From positions 1 through 64,000 of the forward strand of contig CANQEW010000007.1 in NCBI GenBank assembly GCA_947596085.1: 64,000 bases of DNA, read 5' to 3'. The translations under genes were made by a program, and so were the position numbers. The notes under the pieces are model-generated. The model saw only the letters and a program-made list of their open reading frames with translations. It searched no databases and had not been told where the DNA came from. This DNA comes from an uncultured Clostridia bacterium (GTDB lineage Bacteria; Bacillota; Clostridia; Christensenellales; Aristaeellaceae). Shown here one piece after another: positions 1 through 9,713 of this stretch. Position 1 is the stretch's first letter, and every line of letters begins with the position of its first letter.

Positions 1-162
<162 letters not shown>

Positions 163-473
163 ATATATGAGAAAAAGATCAGTAAAATATAGCCGCTTTA
201 TCGTTAATTTTGGCTTTTTGTGACGTATATTATCTACATAAATATAGCCGTCGAGAACGATAGCAATTGCTTTGACTACAGAGCCGCAGGCAACTATAAA
301 GGCGGACTGTATAATGTATCATTCAATATAAATATCTTTAATAAGTTAGAGTGTATAATCACTCCAGTCGAAATCGAGCCAATTATTAAAAAGCGCACGA
401 TTCTTAATTTTCTACGAGCCGAAAATTTCGAGGAACAAGCTATAAAAGCAAAAGTAGGAAAGAGGGTAATCAA

Positions 474-1534
474 ATGGAAAACAATCTCCAGTCTCCCGTA
501 ATATTATCGGGGGGGGCACATCTAAGCGAATAGGGTATGTAGACGCATTGAAAGGCTTTGCGATAATGTGTGTAGTTATTGGTCATATCGCTCTTGGATA
601 TACCGGTGCTGAATACTTCCCTGGTAGATGGAATTTTTGGTATGCCATTGAAAATATAATGTACAGTTTTCACATGCCGCTTTTTTTTTCAATTAGCGGA
701 TTCGTATATTATAAAGCGTATTTCACATCCGACGGAAAACCGAAACGCCGCAAGTTGTATATTCAGATGCTAAATCTTGCTGGGATATATGTGATTTTCG
801 CTATAGGATTCACACTTCTAAAAATGCCGTTTAACGCATTTACAAACGAAAAAGCGAGTTTTGAAGATATTATCTGGATGTGGATGAACCCAATTGGAGT
901 TTACTGGTATCTCTATGTTTTAATAGAGATGTATCTTGTATTCTCAATACCTTATCTTGTAAGGAGCAACTCTATTATCATTCTTGCAGGTTGTTTTGGG
1001 CTGACAGTTATCAGCTACTACATTTCAGTTCCATTCCGTCTTCCAGATTTATGCTATTTTCTTGTATTCTTTGCAGCAGGAATTGTCTATGCACGCGAGG
1101 CAAAACTTTTTTCGCTCTTTCCTGCCTCAGTAGCAGGATTGATAATATCAGTTATATTCAGCACGATATTTTGGAATATCAACAGTACTCTCAACTGTAC
1201 AAAATATGTAAATTTTGTAATCGCTTTTGGATTGATTCTTGTGATATGGTACGCTTTTGAACACATCGATTTTCTGGGAAATAACAGAGTGCTGCAATAT
1301 TTAGGTGCACGGTCGCTTGAAATTTATGTCACTCACAGCATCGTGGTGACAGTCGGAAGGACGATTTTAAATAGATTGAGTGTGAACGATCAGTATATTT
1401 GCCTGATTGTCAACATGATTTTGGGTATAGAGCTGCCATTGATTTTTTCTTTCGCAATCAGAAAGCTCAAACTTTTTGATTTATTTTTCCGACCAGTAAC
1501 GGTAATATCAAAAAAACTAAGGATGGAAAAATAA
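474..1534 (+). CDS. Acyltransferase family 3 (OafA/YrhL-like) membrane protein; N-terminus out of frame across an 8-G tract
   Basis: GYVDALKGFAIMCVVIGHI followed by multiple TM segments; ORF 548-1534 is intact, but the SD-preceded ATG at 474 is in another frame because of G8 at 509-516. Confidence 0.75.
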
Positions 1535-1642
1535 AACGTACAGCTATTATCTCGAATGCTATTAGAGGCACAGAATTATAGATACTCACCAGGATTCTTT
1601 GCTTTCCATATAGGATCATAGCTTAGAAAGGACTGAATCGCA

Positions 1643-1876
1643 ATGCCGCGCCCGAAAGGATCAAAGAACAAGCCCGTGCTTACGATTGATGGGCGAATTG
1701 CCCAGGTGACTGCCGAAATCGAATCCCTGCAGGAGCAGATCGAGGAAAAGAAGGCCGGGCTTAAGCGATTAAACGACGAGAAAGCCGAAGAAGATCAAAA
1801 GCGGCTCATGGCTGCTGTGCTGGCCAGGGGCAAGACCGTCGATGAGATTATTAAAATGATCGGTGGATTAGCATAG
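1643..1876 (+). CDS. Small protein with N-terminal AT-hook-like RPKGSKNK motif and coiled coil
   Basis: 77 aa ORF with SD-like sequence (gaaagga); MPRPKGSKNKPVLT... Confidence 0.5.
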   Translation: MPRPKGSKNKPVLTIDGRIAQVTAEIESLQEQIEEKKAGLKRLNDEKAEEDQKRLMAAVLARGKTVDEIIKMIGGLA

Positions 1877-2122
1877 TAATTTCTGCAGACAATGGTGAAG
1901 CCATCTTCGGACAGATGTTTTGAACTGCACCCCGTCAAGAGAGCAGAGAAAAGATTAAAAAAGTTTACAAAACAGGCAGCGCCTACGATACCGTCACAAC
2001 CGCAGATTCTAGAAACCAAACCTGCTTTGCAGGGATTCGGAATTTGCGGTTATTTTTATGCTATCATAGCCAGTGTATATTTCTCCATAGGCGTCAGCAC
2101 ACCGAAATTTCGTTGGACTCAG

Positions 2123-4303
2123 TTACTGTTGTAGCAGCGTTTTTTTCGAGGGGAAAAGCACATCCTTTAACCCGTTAATGTCTAGGCAATTATATACATA
2201 TGCTTTTCTGCGCAATTCCTCCGGAACTTGAGAATCGTAGCGATCTACCGGAGTTGATGGCGCAATAGGCACAATATCCTCCGGAGCGATGCTGTTCAAT
2301 GCGCAGACCAGATGCTCCCAGAATTCAGCCGCGGGCAGCTCTGTGTAAAGGAAGATTCCCATCCGCATACCAACAAAGCGCGCAAATTGGATTCTGAGTT
2401 TTTCAGCTAGAGCTTTGTTTAATAGGAATAGAAGCGTGTGCATTTTTCTGCTGCCGAGCCATGGATGAAGCAGCAGCTGTTGATCGCCCAGGATGCTATA
2501 CGGCGCCTCCAGATCCATGTTTGCCGCACGCTTTCGCGCTTCGACCAGAATATCCTTTGTGCCGGGCGTCAGATAGAGATATTCCTTCTCCTCCAGCAGT
2601 ACCTGACGCATTCGCTGGACAATTCGATCGTCAATATCTATGCCTCCGCTATTCCAAAGGACCTTCTTCGGCCCCTTCGACGGCACGACATAGATGACCT
2701 TTCGCTCGGTGTCGATCTCCGTCACGAGCCAGCGCTTGCCGGCCAGGAGGATGGTCTTCTGTACATCGGGCACGCTGTCGACTTCCCCGATTTCCCGCTG
2801 GTGATACATCACGCGAAATCCGGAATTGTCAGCAAATACAGAAAGGAATCGGTAATTGCCAGCAATTCGCTCCCCCAGCAGGCCGGGAATTAGCGTGCCG
2901 GTTTCTGTCTTTTCAATGACGTCCGTCGCGAGCAAGTGCCGGAGCAGCGCCAGGTAATCCTGCTGCACCACGCTGGCGAAGGCAGGCATGGCATAGATGC
3001 GTCGCGCGAGTTCCTTCGGAGAAAGCTCTGCTTGCATCAAAAGGGAGAGCGTCTGATGGAAGAGCACGCTGTAAGGGCAGGGTTTGTCAGCAAATGATTC
3101 CACCCAATGCTCTTCAATGTATAGCTGCACGATGGCGATGTTTTGCAGAAGCTCCCACGGCAAATCCTCAAAGTCCGACTCGCCTTCCGGTTTGCTCGTC
3201 GTGATAAAGCGCATAACCGCCCTTGTGCCGCGCCGACCTGTACGGCCCAGGCGCTGCACAAAGCTCGAGCAGGTGGAGGGAGCCCCCAATTGGACAACCC
3301 GATCGAGGCCACCCAAATCGATGCCCAGCTCCAGCGTCCGCGTAGCGACCGCGACAGCGGGCTTGTCCGTTTCTCGCAACTTATTTTCCGCCTCTTCGCG
3401 CAGCATCGCCGATATACTCCCGTGATGCGCATAGAAGCAATCCGGCTCTCCGCGCCGCTCCGCGCGCTCGCGCAGCGCACAGACCGCCTCCTCCGTCTCC
3501 CCGCGGCTGTTAGTAAAGATGAGACACTTCCTTCCCCATACCTGATGATAGAGATCGTCGAAGAGCTGTTGCTTTATCAGGCCGGCGGAATCTTCGTCAT
3601 TCACAGGGAGGATATAATGCTCCATCTTCAAATCGAGCTTGCGTGCACCTTCACCACTCTCCACAAGCGAACAATCTAGCTTTGTGCCGGCGGATAGCCA
3701 GCGGCGCGCGGCGGTGTAATCATGGATCGTAGCGGACAGACCCACGCGACGTACGCTCCGGTCCAGCATGCGATCGATACGCGTCAGTTGGCACTGCAGT
3801 TGAAGGCCGCGATCTGTGCCCATGAAGGCGTGCAGTTCGTCAATGACCACGAATTGTAGTTCGGCAAACATGCGCACAACGTCGCCGGAGCGGTTCATTA
3901 ACAGCCCCTCCAGCGCCTCCGGCGTGATTTGCAATACGCCCTTGGGGCGCACCGCCGCGCGTTTCTTCTCCGATTGAGAGCGGTCGCCGTGCCAGGCGTA
4001 GATGGGAAAGTCTGCCTCCTCCAGCAGGTCCGTAATGCGCTCGAACTGATCGTTGATCAGCGCCTTCAGCGGGCCGATGTAGAGTATGCCGAAGGAATTC
4101 ACGGGCGATTGCGTCAGCTTCGTGAGCATGGGAAAGAAAGCCGCCTCCGTCTTACCGGACGCCGTGCCTGCCGCGATTAGCACGTGATTGGGCGAATCCA
4201 GAATTTCGGAAATTGCCTGAACCTGCACATCCCGCAGCTCATCCCAGTGGTGGTTCCAGATATACTCCTGAATAAATGGAGCAAGCCTGTAAAACGGACT
4301 CAT
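2123..4303 (-). CDS. DEAD/DEAH-box helicase, Lhr-like core
   Basis: AAGTASGKTEAAF (Walker A), VIDELHAF, LSATIHD, RTLELGIDLGGLDRVVQLGAP...QRLGRTGRRG. Confidence 0.9.
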   Translation of the reverse strand: MSPFYRLAPFIQEYIWNHHWDELRDVQVQAISEILDSPNHVLIAAGTASGKTEAAFFPMLTKLTQSPVNSFGILYIGPLKALINDQFERITDLLEEADFPIYAWHGDRSQSEKKRAAVRPKGVLQITPEALEGLLMNRSGDVVRMFAELQFVVIDELHAFMGTDRGLQLQCQLTRIDRMLDRSVRRVGLSATIHDYTAARRWLSAGTKLDCSLVESGEGARKLDLKMEHYILPVNDEDSAGLIKQQLFDDLYHQVWGRKCLIFTNSRGETEEAVCALRERAERRGEPDCFYAHHGSISAMLREEAENKLRETDKPAVAVATRTLELGIDLGGLDRVVQLGAPSTCSSFVQRLGRTGRRGTRAVMRFITTSKPEGESDFEDLPWELLQNIAIVQLYIEEHWVESFADKPCPYSVLFHQTLSLLMQAELSPKELARRIYAMPAFASVVQQDYLALLRHLLATDVIEKTETGTLIPGLLGERIAGNYRFLSVFADNSGFRVMYHQREIGEVDSVPDVQKTILLAGKRWLVTEIDTERKVIYVVPSKGPKKVLWNSGGIDIDDRIVQRMRQVLLEEKEYLYLTPGTKDILVEARKRAANMDLEAPYSILGDQQLLLHPWLGSRKMHTLLFLLNKALAEKLRIQFARFVGMRMGIFLYTELPAAEFWEHLVCALNSIAPEDIVPIAPSTPVDRYDSQVPEELRRKAYVYNCLDINGLKDVLFPSKKTLLQQ

Positions 4304-5622
4304 AAGTCAAATAACGCAAAGGCATCGTCATCCAGGGCATCGGGATCCTCTTGGGCGCTCTTGAGCTGCACCTGTCCCGTGCCTATGATGCTCTCGTAGG
4401 TAGCGCCGGGGTTCTGATGGAGCAATGTCATCAGCGAAATGAAGTCGCGCGTGACTTCGCGCGGCGTCAACAGCTTCTCCGCTCCGATTCGATTGGCCAC
4501 CATCTGCATGAAGTCGACCATCTGCTCGGTGGTGAGAATGCCGTCGATGCGGTTGTGCGCGCAGAACACATCCCGCAGCCGCTCCAGCAGTAGGTAAATT
4601 TCCTCATTGTTCAGCGTCTCCAGGCGGATGACCGGCCCGGAGAAGTCCAACAGGCCGTCACGGGCGAGATTGCTGGTCTGAAGCCGGGAGCGCAACGCCT
4701 CATAGCTGAAGAGTCCCCGGCGTTCGTCCTCGATGGATTGGGGCGTACCGCCCACATAGATGCCCAGATACTGCGTGCGACCCTGCATCACATCGTTGAA
4801 CATCGCCAGCAGCTTCTCGTAGTTGTTCTCCCGAGAGACGCGATTTGGAATCTTGTAGAGATTGACGGATTCATCAATCAGCACCAGCAGGCCCTGGTAG
4901 CCCAGCATCTTCGAAAGGCGCGCCAGCAGCTTGATGACCTCGTACCAGCTGTCGTCGGAGATGATCTGAGACACGCCCAGCTCCCGCGCGTCTGATTTTC
5001 GCTCGTACTCGCCGCGCAACCAGCGTAGGGCGCTTTGCTTGAGATCTGCGTTGTCACCGCGGTAGCCTTCCCAGTATTTTAGCAGCACGCGGGCAAAGTC
5101 GAAGCCGTAGACGTACTCCTGCAGCTCACCCGCGATCTCTAATATCCTGCCTTCGACCTCTTGGGTGAAATTCGGCTGCCCCGTGCCGATCCCCGAGGCC
5201 GCCACCTGGCGCTGCGCGTCCATGATCCAACGCTGAAGCAGGCTCTCCAGCGCGTTCCCCTCCGGTCGCGCCTTCGTGGAAAGATTGGCGATCAATTCAC
5301 GATACAGCTTCAAGCCCTGTCCCCTCGTACCTGTTAAGCGACGCTCCGGACTCAGATCCGCATTGGCCACCAGGTAGTTGCGCTCCAGCGCGTTGTTGCG
5401 GGCCAATTGCAGCAGGAAGCTTTTGCCGCTTCCATACTTGCCGACGATGAAGCGGAACGCCCCGCCTCCGTCCGCGATGTCCGCTAAATCGGAGAGGATC
5501 GCCTGCACCTCCGCCTTGCGGCCCACGGCGATGTACTCGAGCCCAATATTCGGCACGACGCCTGCGCCCATCGATTTCAGTATCGCGGTTGAATATCTCC
5601 GCGCGATCTTCAGGTTTTCCAC
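4300..5622 (-). CDS. BREX-type ATP-binding protein (BrxD-like, DUF2791 P-loop)
   Basis: FIVGKYGSGKSFLLQLARNNALE and LLVLIDESVNLYKI...YLGIYVGGTPQSIEDERRGLFSYEALRSRL; start overlaps helicase operon order. Confidence 0.8.
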   Translation of the reverse strand: MENLKIARRYSTAILKSMGAGVVPNIGLEYIAVGRKAEVQAILSDLADIADGGGAFRFIVGKYGSGKSFLLQLARNNALERNYLVANADLSPERRLTGTRGQGLKLYRELIANLSTKARPEGNALESLLQRWIMDAQRQVAASGIGTGQPNFTQEVEGRILEIAGELQEYVYGFDFARVLLKYWEGYRGDNADLKQSALRWLRGEYERKSDARELGVSQIISDDSWYEVIKLLARLSKMLGYQGLLVLIDESVNLYKIPNRVSRENNYEKLLAMFNDVMQGRTQYLGIYVGGTPQSIEDERRGLFSYEALRSRLQTSNLARDGLLDFSGPVIRLETLNNEEIYLLLERLRDVFCAHNRIDGILTTEQMVDFMQMVANRIGAEKLLTPREVTRDFISLMTLLHQNPGATYESIIGTGQVQLKSAQEDPDALDDDAFALFDL

Positions 5623-5626
5623 TTGA

Positions 5627-8600
5627 TCACTCCCTTATCAGGTGATTTTGAATCTCCGGCAGATATTCCTCAAACAATCCATTTTCATCCGCGATCAGAT
5701 CGCCGATGGTGTCCGAAGCGATTTCGTTCAATCCATCCAGCAGCAGCTCTGGCATCTCTCCACGCACCTTGGCAAATTCCCGGAACGATTCCGGCCCATC
5801 CAGCAGCGCCGCCAGGGAATCCAGGCTGTAGCGCATTCGCACTTGGTCGAAGAATTCCCTCCAATCGTCACTCAGACCATTGGCATCGATGCTCCACAGT
5901 GATTCCGGGCCCTGCTCCGGCATCAGATATTCCAATTCATCGCGATAGTCTTCTGCGACGATCAAATTGTCCGCTTCCTGTTCGATCAGCATGCAGCCTA
6001 GCTGGGCCAGCGCAATCTCATTGATCTCGTCGATCAAAACCTCGGGTAGCGTCTGAAACAGCCGCTCGCACAGTGACTGCGCGCTCGTGTGCCAGCCCCC
6101 ACTGCGCATTATCTCCAGCGCCTCCCGCTGTTCCCCGGAGAGGCGATTCAGTATTGCCTGCACCGGTTCGAGATCCGTAAGCATTCCCTCTGGCGCATCG
6201 ACCGGGCGCTGAATCGCATTGGTCACCGACGCTTCCTCCATTGATACGTCAACATTTCCGATGGAGGCAAGCAGCGCCGCGCGCACTTGGTCCGACTCCG
6301 CGCGCAGCCGTTCGACGCTGCCGAGATCGAGCACGATCTGCGCCGGGGCAGTCTGCTGCGCGCTGGCCTTGGGGTTCGAGAGCTTCGCCTTCAGCTGTGC
6401 ATCCACCCAGGCCCTGACCTGTTCCGGAAGCTCCACGCCCTGCAGTCTGGAGGAGAATTTGCACTGGGCGCGCAGCGCGTTTTCCGTATATCGAATCAAA
6501 TTTCGCAGGAAACCCTGCAGCTTAAGCCCGGCGATGTAATTCCGATATTTGAAGCGATATGAACGTGATGATTCGCACAATGCGCCCACAAAAGCGATTT
6601 TCGTTTCCGTGCGCATCTTTAAGGGAGCATAAGTTTCCAGGATTCCCTTTCCGCTCTTTTCGCGCATGGATCGATCAATTGCTTCCACAACCTCGGGAAG
6701 AAGTCCGTCGACAAGTTTTTGATTGCCGCGTTGGTAAAACTTGCTGCTTGTGATGCGGTACTGGGATAATTTTTCCAACACCCATACCGGGAGCCGGAGC
6801 GTGTCTTTCCTCTCCACCATCTCCGTCAGCAACGCGTTCAATCCGGAGTCGCTCAGCCATGGAATCTCCAACAGGAATTTTCCGGCGGGTTGCTCCAGCC
6901 CATTGATGAGAGTGTAGTCAAAGACCCACTCCCCCAGGTAGCGGTTCAGTTGGGGAAGGCGCTCGCCGTAATTCTTCCAGATTCGCATCAGCATCTCCAG
7001 CCCCTGCTCTGGGCTCGTCGTGCCGATCTGATTCAAGACTTCATAGATGAAGACGAATAGGTAAGAGAGGTCCGTGTCCGGATACTTCCCCCATCGCAGC
7101 TGCGTGCGTAGCCAGAAATACCAATTCTGCTGCTCGGCGGTCATGTCCGCGTACTTCGGCCAGTAGCAGAGGAAGGATACATGAGGCGCTTCCTTTCCTT
7201 CGAAGTCAGTGCGATTGCGAGCCTCCTCGAAAAAATCCCGCACTGGATTGCGGATGGAGATGGTGATGATGTCAGAAGAATCCACATCGGCGCTGCGCGG
7301 CGGAATGGGAATTCCATGTTGGACTGTGCCACCGAGATCGATCTCCGTACCCTGATCTTCTTCAAGCAAATCCGCTCTCGACGGTCTTACCGGCAAGCGC
7401 TCCGATCTGGAGAATTCTATCTCCTCAGAGGACAATTCTGTGCGTGATCGCTCCGTCGATGCGCTCTCCAATTCGGAAAATTCTACCTCTTCCGCGGCAC
7501 GGAACACGGGTGTTGGAGAAAACCGGAACGGCTCGAACAGCGCCTCCGGCGCGCGGCCGTTGCGAATCAGCCGCCTTGTGAGCTCCGCGTCGTGATATCC
7601 CAGTATCATCGAGGCGCGGTTCAGCCACTCCTTATCCCTGGAGTAGCCCTGGAGGAAGAAGCCGATCTTGCACGCTGCACGGATGGACAGCATCGCCTGA
7701 AACAGCTTGACAGAGGTGCCGACCGAGCGGGCATCCGGTTCGATCAGGCAAGCCAGATCCCAGCGCTGATCCAATGTGCGCTCCACATCGGGGGATAATT
7801 TGTCGTAGGGGATTAAGCGGACGCGCTTGTCGTCAAACAGTGGACCGAAGATGGGCGAAGCCTCGGACAGCGCTCTGCAATCATCCCCGCTTCCCGCGAC
7901 GAGCACTATGGCATCCCGATTCTTTTCGCAATAGCGCAAAAGCATGGGCATGCCGTAAGCGACCATCGCCTCGTAACCGCCGATCATGCCGCCGTTAATG
8001 CCCCAGTGCAGCAAAAATGCCAAATGATCGTTGACGCAGCTATGCTTGTCTCCGCTGTCCCGCCAGCTTGCACCATCCATCCGCATTTCGCTGAACAGCG
8101 CGTCGAGTCGCTTTCCACCGCGATGCAACAGCAGCTCCGCGTCCAGGTTGATCGGTCTGAGCGGCTTGCCATCCGGCATCATGCCGCTTTCATCCATTCC
8201 CAAGGTCTGCAAATCCCGTCTGCGCACCCAGCCGGCGGCAATGCGGGCATAGGGCTGCTGCAGCATCTCTCGCAGCTGCTCAACGGTGAACTCTTCATCC
8301 CCGATTCGGGCATAGGGATGCGCACTGGCGCGACCAATGCCTCGCTTCTGCTTGGCGCGAGCAATCAGCAGCCAGCGATAGGGTGGTTCCACCCAGCGAT
8401 GCATCGCTTCAAAGCCGCTTAAATCGCCGGAGATGTACCTCTTCCACTTCGGATAGAATCCATCCAAAAACCAAGCTGCGCGCACATCTTCAAGTACAAC
8501 AAGTCGCTCCGGATCCGGCAAGACGCTGCGTAGATCGCTGGGGAGCAAGCCGGGACGAATCGTATCTCGTACCAGCACATAATCTTTCAGCTGGAAGCTT

Positions 8601-9271
8601 TCGTCGATGTCACTGATCTCAACGCGCCAGGCGGGCTGCAATTCGATGCGTGTCGGGGTAAAGCTCGAAATCGAAAGCGCAATGGCAGGTTCGTCCTCAT
8701 AGGAAAGTTCGCATTGCACAGGAACGCCCGCTGCGGCATAAGTCTCCAAATCCTCCCGCAGAAATGGAATGATAGAGGGGCCCTCAATGCAATCGCACCG
8801 GAAATTTGCTATCTGGCTTTCATTCAATCGATCAAAGCGCCAGTAACTGTCCTCCAAGCGCAGCCAGCCATCCTCCAATTCGACCGTTCCGAGTGGAAGT
8901 AACCTGATCAAAGCGTTTCCTTCTCGCACATACCGCACGAGAAATCCATTTGGGGCCTCATCGCGTATTTCGATGCGCTCCACATCGGAGGCCATGTAAA
9001 AGCTCAGCTTCTTCTGGCGATCATATTGGTCACGCAGGGTTTCCATCACTGTCCGCAGCGCACGCAAATCGGAAATGCGGATCTCATGGATATTCGCTCT
9101 CGCATCCTCCACAAAGCGATCCAACGCCGTCAATTCCGGCCATTTTTCGATGACTTCGGCATAGGTAGAGGCGCGATTGTCATACAAGAACTTCAGGAAG
9201 AAACTTTGTCCTTCCCGAATGAGAGAAACTTGTGTAGATTTAACGAATACGCGCGATATGAAGCCCATCAA
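5627..9271 (-). CDS. TerB_N / TerB_C domain protein with an upstream degenerate SNF2-like region
   Basis: MTAEQQNWYFWLRTQLRWGKYPDTDLSYLFVFIYEVLNQIG (TerB_N-like); LSGEQREALEIMRSGG...VLIDEINEIALAQLGCMLIEQE (TerB_C-like). Confidence 0.75.
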   Translation of the reverse strand: MMGFISRVFVKSTQVSLIREGQSFFLKFLYDNRASTYAEVIEKWPELTALDRFVEDARANIHEIRISDLRALRTVMETLRDQYDRQKKLSFYMASDVERIEIRDEAPNGFLVRYVREGNALIRLLPLGTVELEDGWLRLEDSYWRFDRLNESQIANFRCDCIEGPSIIPFLREDLETYAAAGVPVQCELSYEDEPAIALSISSFTPTRIELQPAWRVEISDIDESFQLKDYVLVRDTIRPGLLPSDLRSVLPDPERLVVLEDVRAAWFLDGFYPKWKRYISGDLSGFEAMHRWVEPPYRWLLIARAKQKRGIGRASAHPYARIGDEEFTVEQLREMLQQPYARIAAGWVRRRDLQTLGMDESGMMPDGKPLRPINLDAELLLHRGGKRLDALFSEMRMDGASWRDSGDKHSCVNDHLAFLLHWGINGGMIGGYEAMVAYGMPMLLRYCEKNRDAIVLVAGSGDDCRALSEASPIFGPLFDDKRVRLIPYDKLSPDVERTLDQRWDLACLIEPDARSVGTSVKLFQAMLSIRAACKIGFFLQGYSRDKEWLNRASMILGYHDAELTRRLIRNGRAPEALFEPFRFSPTPVFRAAEEVEFSELESASTERSRTELSSEEIEFSRSERLPVRPSRADLLEEDQGTEIDLGGTVQHGIPIPPRSADVDSSDIITISIRNPVRDFFEEARNRTDFEGKEAPHVSFLCYWPKYADMTAEQQNWYFWLRTQLRWGKYPDTDLSYLFVFIYEVLNQIGTTSPEQGLEMLMRIWKNYGERLPQLNRYLGEWVFDYTLINGLEQPAGKFLLEIPWLSDSGLNALLTEMVERKDTLRLPVWVLEKLSQYRITSSKFYQRGNQKLVDGLLPEVVEAIDRSMREKSGKGILETYAPLKMRTETKIAFVGALCESSRSYRFKYRNYIAGLKLQGFLRNLIRYTENALRAQCKFSSRLQGVELPEQVRAWVDAQLKAKLSNPKASAQQTAPAQIVLDLGSVERLRAESDQVRAALLASIGNVDVSMEEASVTNAIQRPVDAPEGMLTDLEPVQAILNRLSGEQREALEIMRSGGWHTSAQSLCERLFQTLPEVLIDEINEIALAQLGCMLIEQEADNLIVAEDYRDELEYLMPEQGPESLWSIDANGLSDDWREFFDQVRMRYSLDSLAALLDGPESFREFAKVRGEMPELLLDGLNEIASDTIGDLIADENGLFEEYLPEIQNHLIRE

Positions 9272-9365
9272 ATCATTCCAAACATATCTTTAGAATAGAC
9301 TGTTCTATATATAGATTATACCACAGAATAACAATTATGACAATATTCATCATCTTACCTTCTTC

Positions 9366-9632
9366 TTATTTGCTGTAGATTTGTCCAAAATGTTTGACAA
9401 ACCTACATCCGCGCACCGTAATGACATCATATATACGATTAATTGTGTTGCAATCTTCCCATTGTGAGGTACGAAAACAGTCCGGTACAACTCCAAAATA
9501 CGGATTAATAACGGCTATTTTTCGCAATGTTTCAATTCTCCTGGGATCTCGCTTCTCTTCAGTTTTGATTGCTGTTCGCGAATTTAGAAGTTTCCCAGCA
9601 TCTAGGGCTTTAATGCGAATCTCCCACCATTT
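9366..9632 (-). pseudogene. 88-codon open frame without canonical start; probable gene remnant
   Basis: Reads KWWEIRIKALDAGKLLNSRTAIKTEEKRDPRRIETLRKIAVINPYFGVVPDCFRTSQWEDCNTINRIYDVITVRGCRFVKHFGQIYSK*; in-frame TAA directly upstream. Confidence 0.35.
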
Positions 9633-9713
9633 TTAATACGATCCATCGCTTCCAGATAGTGCAGAAATTTTATGATGCTGTTCTACCGTCTCAGCACTTA
9701 AAGTAATCTCATG

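Noticed and set aside
2123-9271. Complete BREX system
   Set aside because: Only BrxD-like and helicase components present; no PglX, PglZ, BrxC or BrxL in the window.
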